A stretch of 63,687 nucleotides of DNA from contig NZ_VTZN01000006.1 in assembly GCF_008370645.1 (NCBI RefSeq), positions 1 through 63,687 of the forward strand. The letters are read 5' to 3'. Every line of letters starts with the position of its first letter. The stretch's first letter is position 1. Under the pieces are notes generated by a model. That model made no database searches. It saw nothing but the letters and a program-made list of their open reading frames with translations, and was not told the DNA's origin. This DNA comes from Mycobacterium simiae. Lineage in GTDB: Bacteria > Actinomycetota > Actinomycetes > Mycobacteriales > Mycobacteriaceae. Below are positions 18,741 to 27,766 of this stretch, one piece after another. Made by a program: the position numbers and the translations under genes.

Positions 18741-18761
18741 TATTCCAATGATAGTTGGATA
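18741..18761. promoter_or_regulatory. Inverted repeat matching the ArsR-rhodanese operator
   Basis: TATTCCAA, six spacer bases and TTGGATA form a 21-bp inverted repeat. The repeat at 20384-20405, read on the other strand, has the same TATTCCAA half and similar spacing. It lies about 190 bp before the methyltransferase at 18946, in a stretch (18557-18945) where I see no convincing gene. It is probably a second binding site for the ArsR-rhodanese regulator. Confidence 0.55.
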
Positions 18762-18945
18762 ATAGCAGTCCGGAACTCCAGACCATGCTCAGCGGGGCAT
18801 CAGTGACCGCATGATCCGCTTGCCGGTTGGTTTGGAAAGATGCCGACGACCTCATCGCCGACATCGCCCACGCACCGGACAGTTATTGGCTGTTGTCTTT
18901 ACACGGCCAACCGTTGATGCGTCACACGAGGGGAGGTCCCACCGC

Positions 18946-19611
18946 ATGCCGCACGAACAGTCCGATCTATGCGCACTTCAACGCCAACACTGGCAAGACA
19001 CTTATCGAGCACACCCCGACATATACGGGTCTGCGCCGTCAGCGCCGGCGGTGTATGCAGCGAACCTGTTCAAGGCGGCTGGCGCCAAGCGGATCCTAGA
19101 GTTGGCGGCCGGTCACGGCCGTGACGCCCTATTTTTCGCTAGACAGGGCTTCACGGTGCTGGCCATAGACTTCAGTGATGTTGCGATCGAACGAATCCGC
19201 CGAGTTGCTGAAACTCAAAGCTTAGCGGGGCAATTGTTGACCATCGTGCACGACCTGCGCGAACCCGTTCCCCTGGAAAGCGAGGCCGTCGATGCGGTGT
19301 TCGCGCACATGGCGTTGTGCATGGCCCTGTCGACGAAGGAGATACACGCCCTTGTCAGCGAGGTCCGGCGCGTGATTCGGCCGGGCGGGACATTCGTTTA
19401 CACCGTGCGCCACACCGGCGACGCCCACCATGGTGCCGGAAATGCGCACGGAGACGATGTTTTCGAGCACGGTGGCTTCGTTGTGCACTTCTTCTCCCGA
19501 CAACTGGTCGATGCTTTGACCGAGGGCTGGACGCTCAACGACGTGCATGCCTTCGCAGAAGGAGCCCTGCCGCGTCGTCTCTGGCGAGTCACCATGACGA
19601 AACCTCGCTGA
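18946..19611 (+). CDS. Class I SAM-dependent methyltransferase
   Basis: The ATG at 18946 is preferred because GGGGAGG lies about 9 bases upstream; the frame is open further up but reads poorly. The 221-residue product has motif I as LELAAGHGRDALFFA, motif II around VLAIDFSDVAIERI, and a post-motif VRRVIRPGGTFVYTVRH. Its length and the AGHGRDA form resemble thiopurine- or tellurite-type small-molecule methyltransferases. An operator-like repeat shared with the ArsR-rhodanese gene suggests a link to the sulfur cluster to its right. Substrate unknown. Confidence 0.85.
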   Translation: MPHEQSDLCALQRQHWQDTYRAHPDIYGSAPSAPAVYAANLFKAAGAKRILELAAGHGRDALFFARQGFTVLAIDFSDVAIERIRRVAETQSLAGQLLTIVHDLREPVPLESEAVDAVFAHMALCMALSTKEIHALVSEVRRVIRPGGTFVYTVRHTGDAHHGAGNAHGDDVFEHGGFVVHFFSRQLVDALTEGWTLNDVHAFAEGALPRRLWRVTMTKPR

Positions 19612-19703
19612 GCAGTATCCCCACCGGAATCCCCCGGGGCACTTCGTGCTTGACGTGGTCAACCCGCGTCGTCGTTCGGTGATCCTAGCCGAGGGATGAC
19701 GTG

Positions 19704-20378
19704 TCAGCTTGCCCACCCGTTGGGTTCCTCTACCGGCAGTCCGGCAAGGCGCCATTCGAGCATGCCTTCGCCGAGGCGTTTGACCCCGCGTCCGGAGCTT
19801 TTCACAATGCGAGTGGCCTCGGGTGCCATGACGCAGTATGCGCCACGGCAGTAGGCGACGATCTCGTGACCGGCTGGTAGTTCGGCTAGTCGGTCCGCCA
19901 GCTCGGCGAGGGGCATGCTGATCGCGCCGGGAATGTGCCCGGCCAAGTACTCTTCATGCGGTCGCACATCGATCAGCGTGACCTCGCCGGCGTCGAGGCG
20001 GCGGATCAGTTCCTCCCGGGTGATCGCGTCTTCGGGAGAACCAAGCACCGCACCGGCGGCGACGGCCACATCGGCCAGGTGCGCCTCGGCGACGGTCTGC
20101 ACCAGTGAAAAAAGCCGGGCCACATCGTCTCCGGCGAGCCGGTAGTACTGGCGGGTGCCATCGCGGCGGGCTTCGACCAGACCGCCGGTCTTGAGCGCCT
20201 GCAGGTTCGCCGACGCAGTGGTCAGGTTCATCCCCGTCGCGTTGGCGATCGATTCGACCGGGCGCTCGCCCTGAGCGAGCAGGTCGAGGATCTGCAGCCG
20301 CCGCCCGTTGCCTAGCGCCTTACCGACCCGCGCGATTTCGTCGAACAGTGCCGCCTTAGAACTGGGTGGCATTCCCAT
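19704..20378 (-). CDS. ArsR-family regulator fused to a rhodanese domain
   Basis: The start at 20378 follows GGAGAA at a good distance. Residues 1-95 are an ArsR winged helix (GNGRRLQILDLLAQGERPVE, then the recognition helix around NLTTASANLQAL). Residues 120-215 are a rhodanese with DVRPHEEYLAGHIPGA and an active loop AYCRGAYC holding two cysteines. Such fusions can sense persulfide or reactive sulfur through the rhodanese cysteine. It is divergent from an SQR-like flavoprotein, and the shared gap holds an inverted repeat. Repression of both sides is inferred. Confidence 0.9.
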   Translation of the reverse strand: MGMPPSSKAALFDEIARVGKALGNGRRLQILDLLAQGERPVESIANATGMNLTTASANLQALKTGGLVEARRDGTRQYYRLAGDDVARLFSLVQTVAEAHLADVAVAAGAVLGSPEDAITREELIRRLDAGEVTLIDVRPHEEYLAGHIPGAISMPLAELADRLAELPAGHEIVAYCRGAYCVMAPEATRIVKSSGRGVKRLGEGMLEWRLAGLPVEEPNGWAS

Positions 20379-20383
20379 CTTGC

Positions 20384-20405
20384 TTCTCCAATAATCTTTG
20401 GAATA
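20384..20405. promoter_or_regulatory. Operator-like inverted repeat before the ArsR-rhodanese gene
   Basis: TCTCCAA, a short AT-rich centre and TTGGAATA form an inverted repeat directly upstream of the regulator start (20378) and about 80 bp from the divergent flavoprotein gene. A TATAGAT hexamer-like box at 20409-20415 could be a -10 for the rightward gene. Self-binding by the regulator would block both promoters. Confidence 0.6.
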
Positions 20406-20482
20406 GTGTATAGATCGTACCACGAGGAACGGTCCCACCAGATCATCAACGTTTGACCAACTTCAGCAGGAAGTGACCATCC

Positions 20483-21658
20483 ATGAGCAAGACAGTTGTC
20501 GTCCTGGGCGCCGGCGTGGGAGGTTTGAGCGCGGCCGCGGGGCTGCGCAAGGTACTGCCCGCCCAAGATCGAATCGTGCTGATCGACCGCAGCTTTACCG
20601 GCAGCCTGGGGTTGTCGCTGCTGTGGGTGATGCGCGGCTGGCGCACCCCTGACCAGGTGCGGGTACGACCCACGGCGGCCGCGCTTCCCGGTGTGGAGAT
20701 GGTGACCGCGGAAGTCGATCGCATCGACGACGCTGAACAGACGGTGCATTGCCAGCATGCGAGCCCGATCCGCTATGACGCTCTGGTGATTGCCCTCGGC
20801 GCCGCCCTCGACGCCTCGGCCTTGCCAGGCCTATCGGAGGCCTTCGAATCGGGTGTAGCGGGTCAGTTCTACACCCTCGACGGCGCCGCGGATCTGCACC
20901 GCAGGATTGGGGCACTGGAATCAGGGCGAGTAATCGTGCTGGTCGTCGGAGTGCCGTTCAAATGCCCGGCCGCACCATTCGAGGCAGCGTTCCTGATCGC
21001 CGACCAACTTGGCGCTAAGTACTCCAGCGGCGCGGTGCGAGTTGACGCATTCACCCCGGATGCGCTCCCGATGCCGGTCGCCGGTCCCGATGTCGGCAAC
21101 GCTCTAGTCGCCATGATGGAAGCGAAAGGTATTGGTTTCCATGGTGGTAAGTCCGCGACTCGCATCCTCCCGGATACCCGCGTCGTGGAATTCGCCGACG
21201 GTACTACCGAATTGTTCGATCATCTCGCGGTGGTTCCGCCACACCAGTCCCCAGCAGCAGCGGTGATGTCGACCGGACTCGGCCCTACCGGCTGGATCCC
21301 TGTCGATCCGCAAACCCTCGCCACCAGCATGCCGAGTGTGTGGGCGATCGGCGACACCACCGCACTCATGTTGCCCAACGGCAAACCGCTACCGAAGGCG
21401 GCGGTCTTCGCGCAAGCCCAATCCGAAGTAGTCGCGCACCAGGTGGCCCGGCATCTGGGTTACGACGCGCCCGACATCCGCTTCACCGGCGAGGGCGCCT
21501 GTTACGTGGAGATCGGCGGCGGTCTGGCCGCTAAGGGCGAAGGCAATTTCCTCACCCCGCCCGCACCCCACATCGCTTTGCGTGACCCATCACCGACGTA
21601 TCACGCTGAGAAGGCGCAAGAGGAGCGAGATTGGCTGGCGCGCTGGAACGTTCGCTAG
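20483..21658 (+). CDS. FAD-dependent oxidoreductase, sulfide:quinone reductase-like
   Basis: The 391-residue flavoprotein starts with the FAD-binding VVVLGAGVGGLSAAAGL. It has the second nucleotide fold near VIVLVVGVPFKCPAAPFEA and the ATG-like AIGDTTALMLPNG toward the C-terminus. The CPAAPFEA stretch, with cysteine at about 154, is typical of SQR and flavocytochrome c relatives. It is divergent from the ArsR-rhodanese regulator and upstream of an MddA-like methyltransferase, which fits sulfide or persulfide handling at the membrane. The classical full set of three redox cysteines is not obvious, so quinone reductase activity is inferred. Confidence 0.83.
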   Translation: MSKTVVVLGAGVGGLSAAAGLRKVLPAQDRIVLIDRSFTGSLGLSLLWVMRGWRTPDQVRVRPTAAALPGVEMVTAEVDRIDDAEQTVHCQHASPIRYDALVIALGAALDASALPGLSEAFESGVAGQFYTLDGAADLHRRIGALESGRVIVLVVGVPFKCPAAPFEAAFLIADQLGAKYSSGAVRVDAFTPDALPMPVAGPDVGNALVAMMEAKGIGFHGGKSATRILPDTRVVEFADGTTELFDHLAVVPPHQSPAAAVMSTGLGPTGWIPVDPQTLATSMPSVWAIGDTTALMLPNGKPLPKAAVFAQAQSEVVAHQVARHLGYDAPDIRFTGEGACYVEIGGGLAAKGEGNFLTPPAPHIALRDPSPTYHAEKAQEERDWLARWNVR

Positions 21659-21728
21659 GCCATCCGAAGACATCGACGCGGCAGTGGTCGCAGCCCGAAA
21701 CCGTAGGAAACGGAAAACGGAGGACATG

Positions 21729-22499
21729 ATGAAGCGCTTACTCACCATCGCTTACGGCGCCACCTGCTATCTCATCTTCTTGGCGGCGTTCCTATACGCC
21801 ATTGGCTTCGTGGGCAACCTTGTTGTGCCGCGCAGCATCGACAACGGTGTCGCAGCGTCGACCGGGCAGGCGGTTGTCGTCAACGTAGTCCTGCTCGCGC
21901 TGTTTGCCGTTCAGCACAGCGTGATGGCACGACCGGCGTTCAAGCGTCGATGGACACGGTTCGTGCCCACAACCGTTGAACGCAGCACCTACGTGTTGGC
22001 GTCGAGTCTGGTCCTGTTCATCTTGTTCTGGCAGTGGCGGACGATGCCCGCGGTCGTCTGGAACGTGACGTGGCCACCGGGGCGGATCGGACTACAGGTG
22101 CTGTTCTGGCTGGGTTGGGCCACGGTCCTGGCGTCGACATTCATGATCAATCACTTCGATCTATTCGGACTTCGACACGTATATCTGGCGTGGCACGCAA
22201 AGCCGTACACCCACATTGCATTTCGGGCCCCCCTGCTATACCGAGTCGTGCGGCACCCTCTCATGCTGGGGTTCATTATCGCTTTCTGGGCCGCGCCCAG
22301 GATGACCGCAGGGCACCTGCTCTTCGCGCTCGCGACAACCGGCTACATCCTCATTGCACTACAACTAGAAGAACATGATCTAATCGCGGCGCTCGGCGAT
22401 CAGTACCGCCAGTACCGCCGCCAGGTGCCAATACTCATCCCAGGGTTTCAACGGCACGGCCGTCGCACCGATGCTGAAACCGCTACTAAGCTAGTTTGA
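21729..22499 (+). CDS. mddA: Methanethiol S-methyltransferase-like membrane protein (MddA/NnrU type)
   Basis: GGAGG at 21719-21723 sits 5 bases before the ATG at 21729 (another ATG overlaps at 21726). The 256-residue protein has about five transmembrane helices and the signature of membrane SAM methyltransferases: RVVRHPLMLGFIIAFWAAP, then LQLEEHDLIAALGDQYRQYRRQVP. MddA methylates methanethiol to dimethyl sulfide. The sulfide-type flavoprotein and rhodanese regulator next to it support a volatile-thiol role, though other NnrU-like functions are possible. It is the last host gene before the integrated elements. Confidence 0.75.
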   Translation: MKRLLTIAYGATCYLIFLAAFLYAIGFVGNLVVPRSIDNGVAASTGQAVVVNVVLLALFAVQHSVMARPAFKRRWTRFVPTTVERSTYVLASSLVLFILFWQWRTMPAVVWNVTWPPGRIGLQVLFWLGWATVLASTFMINHFDLFGLRHVYLAWHAKPYTHIAFRAPLLYRVVRHPLMLGFIIAFWAAPRMTAGHLLFALATTGYILIALQLEEHDLIAALGDQYRQYRRQVPILIPGFQRHGRRTDAETATKLV

Positions 22500-22560
22500 C
22501 GACGGCACGATCTGTAGGACGATCCGGGGTGTCCGACTGGCTCATGCATCAAGGCCAGCC

Positions 22561-23310
22561 GTGACATGTCTGACCCACTGGCCGATGGTCACGCTGACCT
22601 ACCCCGGCGACCGGGAAAGCGTCGCCCCTAACGGGGCCAGTGTGAAGCGGCACATGGTGCTGTGGCGCAAGCGATTCCAACGCGAATGGGGTGAACCGCG
22701 CGATACATCTGGAAGCTGGAGTTCCGGCGCCGCGGGCGCCCCGCACATTCACCTGTGGATGGCTCCTCGGCATGCCGTCGGCCGATTGGGTCGCCCGCTC
22801 CGGGAGTGGCTTTCGCACGTTTGGGCCAAGATCGCGGCCCATCCCGACCCCGAGCAACGCGCACGGCACGAACTCGCCGGCACGGCCGTCGACATCCGCA
22901 ACGGATTGCGCACCTGCGACCCCAAACGGCTTGCGATCTACTTCACCAAACATTCATCACCGAATCAATTGGGCGACAAGGAATCCAGCACATCATCCCC
23001 GACGCCTGGCGGCGGGCGGGCCGGGGCCCAGGCCGGTTCTGGGGCGTGCACGGATGCAGCGGGCCACCGCGATTGTAGTTGTCGCTCAAGACGGGTACCG
23101 CTTAACTCGGCGGATCGTGCGCCGCTGGTCAAGGTCCAAGGCTGGCTAGGGCGATTGCACCCGTCGCTTCCCACCGCGGTCGTAGCAGGACTTGCGGCTA
23201 GCTACCTGCTCGTGAACGACGGCCCAGCGCTCGCATCCCAGCTTGCGGCTTCGGCGGCAGGGACCTCGAGCGGAGTAACGGGTGTTGTCAGCCGCTGGTG
23301 CCGACCACGT
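22561..23310 (+). pseudogene. Decayed rolling-circle replication initiator (RepSA type)
   Basis: The landmarks of the intact Rep at 27957-29483 recur here in damaged form: VTLTYPG, then APHIHLWMA (the HUH-like histidines), then RLAIYFTKHSS with the catalytic tyrosine. Near 22700 one base is missing and a compensating base is gained about 35 bases on. Near 22985 another base is missing and the frame is lost. The 3' part still resembles the end of the intact gene (LLVNDGPALASQLAA). It is the remnant of an older integrated element. Confidence 0.85.
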
Positions 23311-23391
23311 CACTGACACCGACTTAACCGTTAGTGAACACCGCCGGAGACAGCGACCGGTCTCCAGGCTCACGCGAGGCACAATGACCCC

Positions 23392-24299
23392 ATGCTCGCT
23401 CCTTGGTCAGTCATCTCTGCCGATGACTGGTCCATCCCGGGTCTTTAAAGTCAGGGTCAGTATCCACCCGACTGGCTCAAGCATCCATGGCGAGAGCGCA
23501 CCTGGCTGTTCAAGCCGGCCCGGCCCGAACGCGACCGCTCGCTCAGCGCAGACATCGTGGAGAAGCTTGGCAGCGAGGTGGCGCGGCTGATTGGAGTGCC
23601 GGCGGCCCCGGTCGAACTGGCTGTCCGAAACGGCGTCCGTGGAGCTCTGGCTGAGGACGAGCGGTTGTCGAATTGGGAGCTGCAGGCAGGGCAGGTGTTG
23701 CTGCCCGAGGTCGTGCCCGACTATGACCCGCATGATCCAGGACAGCGTGGCACAGCGTTCACAACATTCGGCACGCCCTCAGGCGGTTCACCGTGCCGCC
23801 AGAGTCAGCGATGCCGAATCAGTTCGGCGCGTTCGACGCGTTTGCCGGATATTTCGTATTCGATGCGTTGATCGCTCACGGCGACCGTCATGATCGCAAC
23901 TGGGCTGTCGTCGTGCCGCCGCCGGGAGCGATGGAAACGGAAGCGTTGTGTCCGTCGTTTGATCACGCGGCCAGCCTCGGGTTCACGCTGACCGACACGG
24001 CGCGTGCTCAACACCTGCACGGGGGAACGATCGCAGATTGGGCGAGATACGGCTACGCGGGCCGGTTCGAGCATCGCCTAGGCACCCGATGGCAGACGCT
24101 GGTCGAACTGGCCGGATCTGCGGTGGCACTGTGCGAGCCAAGCACCCGCGACTACCGGCGTGAGCGGATCTTGGCGGTGGAGTCTAAGTCCGTTAGGGAT
24201 CTGGTTTCCGCCGCCCCGGGGTTGTCCGACCTTACGCGCCGCTTCATAGTCGAGCTGGTGATGATTAGCCGAGGGAGATTGCTCGATGTCCTCTGCTGA
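23392..24299 (+). pseudogene. Broken HipA-like kinase gene
   Basis: Read as one gene, this encodes about 300 residues. It has an N-terminal lobe WLFKPARPER, then after a frameshift near 23760 a catalytic loop IAHGDRHDRNW (HxDxHxxN) and a metal-binding-like SFDHAASLG. Two lesions are visible: a TAA at 23446-23448 and the frameshift. The kinase half from 23793 remains open to a TGA at 24297-24299. HipA-type kinases act as toxins or in stress control. It sits between a dead Rep and an att copy, so it was element cargo. Confidence 0.7.
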
Positions 24300-24505
24300 G
24301 CTGCTAACACCGCAGACGAAACAGACCGTGCGGCGCTTCGCCATCGCTTGGCGCAACAGACCGCGGGGCGGACCTCGATCGGATTTACGCCGAACCACTC
24401 CAGTGGGCGAGCCCCGCCGTAACGGCTCAGGGCCGCCTACCGCGCTTTTTGGCTGTAACAAGCACGCCAGGGCGGCAAGCCGGCGATCCGCGTCGGCGAC
24501 GGTGA
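24286..24505 (+). pseudogene. Fragment of the gene following the HipA-like kinase
   Basis: ATG at 24286 overlaps the end of the kinase frame and opens MSSAELLTPQTKQTVRRFAI. After about 25 codons the sensible reading moves to another frame (DLDRIYAEPLQWASPAV) ending at TGA 24503-24505. It is a small gene once translationally coupled to the kinase and now frameshifted. I do not recognise a family. Confidence 0.45.
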
Positions 24506-24563
24506 CCGGCCCGAATCGGGCACACTGCCCGGCGTCGGAGGCGTACCGCCGCGGCTCAGAACC

Positions 24564-24606
24564 GGTGGCCAGGGGCGGGATCGAACCGTCGACCTTCCGC
24601 TTTTCA
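24564..24606. repeat. Old attachment-site copy (tRNA-Phe 3' end), one mismatch
   Basis: These 43 bases match the 3' half of the tRNA-Phe gene (40665-40707) except for one base (CCGTCGACC for CCGCCGACC). Beyond CTTTTCAG the match breaks, although GCGGAC recurs a few bases on. It marks the right end of the oldest element layer and the left end of the AbiE-bearing layer. Confidence 0.88.
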
Positions 24607-24830
24607 GTTCGCAGGCGGACACGTTTCCCCAGGTCGCCGAACTGTGCCCCACTCCTCTGACCTGTGATTTCAGTGCGTTGGACTATCGGTGGGGGTGCCG
24701 CTCTAGTGACATCTTTGTGACACATCGGGCTTCAACGGCTCCTCATCGTTCACGAAAGCGCAGATCGCTCCGTATCGCGCATAGCGTGTGGTCCCAAGCT
24801 GGTCCCTGACTCACGCCGACACGAACCGTC

Positions 24831-24850
24831 TACAGGTAACATTATCTGTA
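24831..24850. promoter_or_regulatory. Probable AbiEi operator
   Basis: TACAG and CTGTA arms separated by 10 AT-rich bases lie 43 bp before the abiEi GTG, next to a TATCT -10-like box. AbiEi antitoxins are known to bind inverted repeats in their own promoter and autorepress. Confidence 0.5.
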
Positions 24851-24892
24851 AACGTTCCGTATCAAAGGTTCCGAGGTAAAGGAGGTGGTGTC

Positions 24893-25450
24893 GTGGAAGC
24901 CCTGACGCCGAGCACTGCCAGCCAGGCCGGCCTGTCACGCAGCGGACTCTACCGCGGTGCACGCGCGGGCCGGTTGGACCGCATCGCCCGCGGCATCTAC
25001 CTTCCTGCAAAGGCGTCAGCCACCGACTGGGACCAGATCGAGGCCGCGACACGTCGCCCGGAGGCGACGATCTGCCTGACCTCCGCGCTCGCCTATCATG
25101 ATCTGACCGATGCGATACCCGCCAAGCTGGATGTCGCCATCAACCGCGGAGCGAGGACACCGGTCAGCACGGGCGCGATCGCGTGGCATCAATTCGACCG
25201 GGCCACGTTTGAGATCGGACGCGAAGATATCGCCATCCCCGGATCAGATCAGACGATCGGGATCTACTCCCCCGAACGGTCGATTGCCGACGCATTCCGC
25301 CTGCGCGGTGAAGTCGGATACGAACTAGCGCGCGATGCGCTGCGGGAGTGGCTACGTCGCGGCGGCAAACCGGCCCGGCTGATCGAGATCGCATCCCGAC
25401 TACCCCGAGCGAAATCTCCTGTCCTTCAGGCATTGGAGATCCTGGGGTGA
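24893..25450 (+). CDS. AbiEi-type antitoxin (type IV TA)
   Basis: The GTG start follows a full AAAGGAGGTG ribosome site. The 185-residue protein opens with a winged-helix segment (about 8-50: QAGLSRSGLYRGARAGRLD and GIYLP). It continues with an AbiEi C-terminal domain, seen in CLTSALAYHDLTDAIP and YSPERSIADAFRLR. In the AbiE system this protein counters the AbiEii nucleotidyltransferase and represses the operon. Its stop overlaps the toxin GTG by 4 bp. Both genes are intact even though the integrase of this layer is not. Confidence 0.87.
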   Translation: MEALTPSTASQAGLSRSGLYRGARAGRLDRIARGIYLPAKASATDWDQIEAATRRPEATICLTSALAYHDLTDAIPAKLDVAINRGARTPVSTGAIAWHQFDRATFEIGREDIAIPGSDQTIGIYSPERSIADAFRLRGEVGYELARDALREWLRRGGKPARLIEIASRLPRAKSPVLQALEILG

Positions 25451-26301
25451 CCTCCAGCGACGGGGTGTTCCGCCAGATCCAGGCCCTTGCTCGTCGAGCC
25501 ACAGCGGCGAAGATCGGACCCGGAGCTCCTACGCAGGAGTACCTAATCCGGCACACCCTCGAATCGTTCCTGGATCGACTCACCCGTACCTCGCATGCCG
25601 GCGACTTCGTCCTCAAAGGCGGAATTCTGCTGGCCGCCTACGGGGTACGGCGACCCACCAAGGACACCGACGCGAACGCCGTCGCGGCGGACGTCACTGC
25701 CGAGCATCTCGCCAAGGTGGTCCGTGACATCGCCGCGATCGATGTCGATGACGGGGTGGTGTTCGACATCGACACGATCAACGTGCAGGAGATCCGCGAG
25801 CACGCCGATTACCCCGGCTTGCGCGTACGAGTCGCCGCCTCCATCGGCCAGTGGAAAGGTATCGCAGTTTGGGACGTATCCACCGGCGATCCGATAGTGC
25901 CACCACCGCGGCAGGTGACCATCGAGCGGATCCTTGGCGAGCCAATCACGCTCTTCGGTTACGCCCCGGAGACCACCGTCGCCGAGAAGGGCGTCACCAT
26001 CCTCGAACGCGGCATCACCAGCACTCGCTGGCGAGACTACGTCGACATCGTCGCACTGGCTCGCCAAAGCATCGACCCCGAAGAGCTGCTCCGCTCGGCT
26101 CGAGCCGTCGCGCGCCACCGCGGCGTCACCCTCGAACCCGTCGCACCACACCTGGCCGGTTACGGCGCAGTCGCACAAGCCAAATGGGCCGCATGGCGCC
26201 GCAAGGAGAATCTGGAATCCGTCTGCGACGAGAACCTCGACGACCAGATCAACCTGGTATCCTCCTATCTAGATCCCATCTTTGCCCTCGGCCCCGAATA
26301 G
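25447..26301 (+). CDS. AbiEii/AbiGii-type nucleotidyltransferase toxin
   Basis: The 284-residue toxin has the nucleotidyltransferase core motif LKGGILLAAYGVRRPTKDTD, where the GG and DTD supply substrate and metal contacts. The AEKGVTILERG and TRWRDYVDIV blocks of the AbiEii family follow. In known systems this enzyme modifies tRNA or other targets and gives phage abortive infection. Coupling to the upstream antitoxin by GTGA supports a working pair. The family and the operon layout are clear; the target here is unknown. Confidence 0.88.
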   Translation: MTSSDGVFRQIQALARRATAAKIGPGAPTQEYLIRHTLESFLDRLTRTSHAGDFVLKGGILLAAYGVRRPTKDTDANAVAADVTAEHLAKVVRDIAAIDVDDGVVFDIDTINVQEIREHADYPGLRVRVAASIGQWKGIAVWDVSTGDPIVPPPRQVTIERILGEPITLFGYAPETTVAEKGVTILERGITSTRWRDYVDIVALARQSIDPEELLRSARAVARHRGVTLEPVAPHLAGYGAVAQAKWAAWRRKENLESVCDENLDDQINLVSSYLDPIFALGPE

Positions 26302-26415
26302 ACAGAGCCAGCATCGGTCCGTATTCGGACATGGGTCGCACGCCGCACCGACTTTTCGCGGGCCACGGCCTAGCCGAGTTCCCGGGGGAACTCCATTTCC
26401 GTAGCTTTCACGACA

Positions 26416-26703
26416 CTAGCGGCTCAGCGATACGCGCAAGCGCCGCGCCCGCTCCTTGAAGGCGGTCTCGCCACCCTCAAGGATTTTGCAGACGTGATCC
26501 CGAATCACCTTGTCTTCGAGGCCGCCACTGACATAGGAGAACTCGGGTGGCGTGCCGCCCCCGTGCTTGGTGCAGGAGGCGACGATCACTTGATCGACGT
26601 CGGCGTTCACGACCAAGTTGGCGTTGTGGGTGACGATGATGACCTGGCGTCGCAACCGAGCCTCACGGAACAGCGCCACCAGTTCGGTGTAGACCAGCGT
26701 CTG
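26416..26703 (-). pseudogene. C-terminal fragment of a TrlF/SMC-like AAA ATPase
   Basis: Minus-strand residues TLVYTELVALFREARLRRQ, followed by VIIVTHNANLVVNADVDQV, are the end of a large ATPase: the D-loop region and the switch histidine of SMC-like ATPases. A final helical segment (ILEGGETAFKERARRLRVSL) and stop follow. Everything upstream of about 26703 is lost, because the truncated integrase sequence begins there on the other strand. It is the relic of a defence-type ATPase cut by recombination. Confidence 0.75.
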
Positions 26704-26705
26704 CG

Positions 26706-27681
26706 CTCCAAGACTCGCAGTGCCTACATCACGGCGCTACGCCCGGCCGTCGACGCGCTGGGCGCCAAACCCGTACAGCAGATCACGAAGTCCGATATCG
26801 AGACGGTGGTCCGCAGTTTGGTCGAAGGCACCAGCGAGACGGGCACCTGGAACGCACCGACGAAGCTCAAGGGCAAGAAGACCCGTAGTGCGTGGGCGGC
26901 GACCAGTATCAACCCCATGCTGGCACGGCTGCGGTCGGTCTGGCAGGACTTAGTGGATCAGGGAGTGGTCAGCCGCAACGTGCCCGCACTGGTCCGCCCA
27001 TTGCCGACCGTGAAGCCTGAGATGCACACGCTGTCCGTCAAGCAGGTCGAGACGTTGTTCGCCAACATGTCCGGGCAACGACTGGAGTTGTTCGTGCACT
27101 TAGCCCTTCTCGGCTTGCGGCGCGGCGAGATCGCGGCGCTGCGGTGGTCGGGAATTGATCTGGGCTCCACGCCGCCGACCCTAGCGGTGGCCGCGAATCG
27201 GGTGGCCGTGTCCGGTGGAGCGGCTGAGTCCGATCCCAAGACCGACGCAGGCCGGCGGGTGCTGCCGGTCCCCAACGAGCTGCTGCCGATCCTTCGCCGG
27301 GCACGGCAGCGCAGCCGGGAAGAGCAGTTGGCGGCGGGCAGCAAGTGGATCGGTCAGGGCCACGTGGTCGCCGACGAGTTCGGGAGCCCGTATCACCCGG
27401 ATACGCTTTACAAGTATTGGTCGCGCACTCTTAAGGCGGCCGGTCTCCCTCACGTCCGACTGCACGACGCTCGGCACTCGTGCGCGACGTTGATGCACCA
27501 GCGCGGCGTTCCGTTGGCCGTGATCGCGGCTTGGCTGGGACACACCGACGCCAGCTTCACCCTTCGCACCTACGCCCACTCCTCCCCTTCGATGCTCGCG
27601 GAGGCCGCGGCGACGCTCGGCGGTCTTGTGACATCGCGTGACACATCGGATGAGCAGAAGCCCAATACCCCTACGGGGTAA
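26706..27681 (+). pseudogene. Tyrosine integrase lacking its N-terminus
   Basis: The core-binding part (KTRSAYITALRPAVDALG) and the full catalytic domain are present: arginine in GLRRGE, HDARH, GHTDA and the tyrosine nucleophile in RTYAHS. The N-terminal arm-binding domain is missing, and the frame upstream of about 26706 runs antisense to the ATPase fragment. No sensible start is near the junction. The stop lies 35 bp before the att copy at 27717, the normal int-att spacing. The remaining protein is unlikely to bind attP arms. Confidence 0.85.
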
Positions 27682-27716
27682 TAATCTGAAAACGCCGTTC
27701 AGAAGGGGTTTTCCCC

Positions 27717-27766
27717 GTGGCCAGGGGCGGGATCGAACCGCCGACCTTCCGCTTTTCAGGCGGACG
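27717..27766. repeat. Attachment site, left end of the intact AICE
   Basis: These 50 bases are identical to 40666-40715, which is the 3' part of tRNA-Phe. A perfect repeat this long at this spacing is what site-specific integration into a tRNA gene leaves. The bases that follow (from 27767) diverge and no longer fold as tRNA. Confidence 0.95.

Noticed and set aside
24564..24660. A tRNA gene with an intron-like break at 24607
   Set aside because: Although GCGGAC recurs after a short gap, the 5' half of the tRNA is missing.
26494..26700. Integrase N-terminus extending left to 26494
   Set aside because: That stretch is antisense to clear ATPase sequence, so the open frame there is accidental.
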